Part shown: positions 62,410 to 64,000 of the stretch, piece by piece | Position numbering within the stretch: position 1 is the first letter of the stretch | Layout of the letters: every line of letters begins with the position of its first letter | Source of the DNA: Chloroflexota bacterium | GTDB lineage: Bacteria; Chloroflexota; Anaerolineae; UBA2200 | Reading direction: 5' to 3' | Assembly (NCBI GenBank): GCA_014360905.1 | Contig: JACIWW010000008.1 | Coordinates: forward strand, 1-64,000 | Length of the DNA stretch: 64,000 nucleotides | Position numbers and translations under genes: made by a program | Notes under the pieces: generated by a model | Told to the model about the DNA's origin: nothing | The model's database searches: none | What the model saw: the letters and a program-made list of their open reading frames with translations, nothing else

Positions 62410-64000
62410 ATGAAAGGTGCCTTCACCTTCGTGTTGCACAGCCATTTGCCCTACGTGCGCAAGGCTGGCCGCTGGCCTCATGGCGAGGAAATGGTCCATG
62501 AAGCCATTGCGGAGACGTACATTCCCCTTCTCGATGCTCTCTTTGAATTAAAGCAAGAAGGTTGCACACCCCGTCTGACCATTGGCCTGACTCCCATCCT
62601 GCTGGAGCAATTATCCGATCCTGATGTCCTTGCTCATTTCGAACTCTATGTCCTGGAGAAGTTAGCATTGGTGGAAGCGGACATCAGACGTCACCAGGCA
62701 AACCACGATGCTCATCTGCTCTATTTGGCTGAATTCTATCTCAATTGGTACCGAAACATTCTGGAATCTTTTACCGAAAGATACAAAAGGAATCTGGTAG
62801 CCGCCTTTCGACAACTACAAGATGAAGGAAACCTGGACATCCTAACCAGCGCGGCTACACATGGCTATCTGCCCTTGATGGAGCGCGATTCCACAATCTA
62901 TGGACAGTTGAAGGTGGGTTGGGAAACTTCCCGACGGCATCTGGGGCGTGCACCACGCGGCATCTGGCTCCCGGAATGTGGCTATCGCCCCGCTTTTGTC
63001 CAGGATGGCACGTATAAGCCCGGCATCGAAGAATTCCTCAGCGAATTGAATCTGGGCTACTTTTTCACCGATACGCATGTGATTATCGGAGGGAAACTCG
63101 TTGGCAAAGTTGCCGGGGACGCCATCGGGCCATATGGTGCACTGCCAAAGCGCAAGCTTGTCGTGCGCATGGATGAGCGCCCCGAGGCCAAGCAACGCAC
63201 AACCATGCGACCGTACTACGTCTATTCCGCGAATGTAGCCGTCTACGGCCGCGATGAGCGCACTGGCTTGCAGGTGTGGTCTGCTGCTCACGGTTATCCG
63301 GGCGACTTTCTCTACCGCGAGTTTCACCGCAAAGATGACCACTCTGGTCTGCAGTACTGGCGTATCACCGGAGCCCAGGTAGATCTGGGACAAAAGGCAC
63401 TGTACGATCCCCAACCTGCTATGAACCAGGTGCACCTGCACGCCGACCATTTCGTGCACATCCTGGAAGAGGAAGTGAGCCGCTACTACGATACTACGGG
63501 AAAACCGGGTATTGTCGTCTCGGCATATGACACTGAACTTTTCGGCCACTGGTGGTTCGAGGGCGTTGCCTGGCTCACAGAAGTGCTGCATCGTTTGGAC
63601 AAAAACGAAACAGTCGCTGTGATGACCGCCGGCGATTATCTGGAGGCTTATCCACCAGATGAAGTGATCGCTCTGTCCGAAAGCTCGTGGGGGCAGGGCG
63701 GCGGCCACTGGACTTGGCTAAACCCGGATACCGAATGGATGTGGCCCCTCATACACAGTGCTGAACTGCGCATGGAGGAACTGGTTGCGCACTACCCACA
63801 GGCTGATGGCGACCTGCGAGATGTCTTGAACCAGGCAGCCCGTGAATTGTTGCTCCTGGAAAGCAGCGATTGGCCATTCCTCATCAGCACAGGGCAGGCC
63901 CGGGAATACGCCAGCGGACGCTTCCAGCAGCACCTGGCACGCTTTCACCACCTGGCATCCATAGCCGATTCTGGAACGCTCACTGAGATGAACAAGCACT
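62410..64000 (+). CDS. GH57 1,4-alpha-glucan branching-enzyme-like protein (partial, runs off the window)
   Basis: The open frame runs from ATG 62410 to the end of the window (530 codons visible). The start FTFVLHSHLPYVRKAGRWPHGEEMVHEAIAE, the nucleophile Glu189 in GIWLPECGYRP and the acid/base Asp in SAYDTELFGHWW match GH57 branching enzymes (TK1436-type). It is cytoplasmic, with no signal peptide. It would introduce alpha-1,6 branches into glycogen. ATG 62410 is preferred over 62407 because AGGAGG then sits 6 nt away. The C-terminal region with further helical domains lies outside the window. Confidence 0.9.
   Translation, partial: MKGAFTFVLHSHLPYVRKAGRWPHGEEMVHEAIAETYIPLLDALFELKQEGCTPRLTIGLTPILLEQLSDPDVLAHFELYVLEKLALVEADIRRHQANHDAHLLYLAEFYLNWYRNILESFTERYKRNLVAAFRQLQDEGNLDILTSAATHGYLPLMERDSTIYGQLKVGWETSRRHLGRAPRGIWLPECGYRPAFVQDGTYKPGIEEFLSELNLGYFFTDTHVIIGGKLVGKVAGDAIGPYGALPKRKLVVRMDERPEAKQRTTMRPYYVYSANVAVYGRDERTGLQVWSAAHGYPGDFLYREFHRKDDHSGLQYWRITGAQVDLGQKALYDPQPAMNQVHLHADHFVHILEEEVSRYYDTTGKPGIVVSAYDTELFGHWWFEGVAWLTEVLHRLDKNETVAVMTAGDYLEAYPPDEVIALSESSWGQGGGHWTWLNPDTEWMWPLIHSAELRMEELVAHYPQADGDLRDVLNQAARELLLLESSDWPFLISTGQAREYASGRFQQHLARFHHLASIADSGTLTEMNKH

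Overview
The window looks like a chromosomal segment of an anaerobic or microaerophilic Chloroflexota bacterium, probably Anaerolineae-like; this is inferred, because no rRNA is present. Supporting signs are Thr/Pro-rich linkers in several exported proteins (PTPTATP type), lipoboxes without outer-membrane genes, a membrane pyrophosphatase, rubredoxin next to superoxide reductase, an archaeal-type AspRS behind a T-box, ND-type sugar-nucleotide fusions and two GH57 enzymes. Most promoters match sigma-70 boxes with 16-17 bp spacers.

Layout. 1-192: tail of an IS66 transposase. 248-5767: a strong promoter, a cobalamin riboswitch with its terminator, and a five-gene B12 uptake operon. The operon has a lipoprotein resembling the alpha domain of intrinsic factor/transcobalamin, a membrane-anchored DUF4430-like protein resembling the beta domain, then EcfT, a fused EcfAA' ATPase and an S component. 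5825-6388: rubredoxin plus superoxide reductase. 6483-7391: a beta-hydroxyacid dehydrogenase. 7432-7758: a probably truncated lipoprotein. 7809-11147 (minus): two small paralogous proteins, two paralogous ArsA/Get3-like ATPases and a TPR membrane protein. 11279-12994: CstA.

13555-23089: mutS-ZIP transporter, TspO-like protein, pfkA, gyrA and an AlbA_2 regulator. 23178-29214 (minus): ugd, acpS, an I9-type inhibitor, an S8 protease, hppA and a C26 amidase, closely packed. 29304-35866: promoter, long structured leader and an unusual ABC import operon. Its first protein is a double substrate-binding protein with an amino-acid domain (SBP_bac_3) joined to a circularly permuted peptide-binding domain (SBP_bac_5). 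It is followed by DppB/DppC-like permeases, an amino-acid permease and one GlnQ-like ATPase.

35902-43876: plsY, a secreted GH57 protein, an XRE/DUF2178/ABC-2 exporter module, then efp-epmA. 43906-47251: nth, marR and a HlyD-PIMT fusion. 47329-56308 (minus): MFS transporter, membrane spermidine-synthase-like protein, nadE, its split-off nitrilase-type amidase, an Lgt homolog lacking key residues, and a sugar-nucleotide transferase/phosphomannomutase fusion. 56451-64000: an L,D-transpeptidase, T-box/aspS, a TIM-barrel isomerase-like protein, nadD, obgE, and the start of a GH57 branching-enzyme-like gene that runs off the window.

The main candidates for undescribed biology are the split transcobalamin-like capture module on an ECF transporter, the fused and permuted binding protein with its mixed permeases, the doubled Get3-like operon, and the HlyD-PIMT fusion. 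All functional assignments come from reading motifs by eye; no database search was possible.
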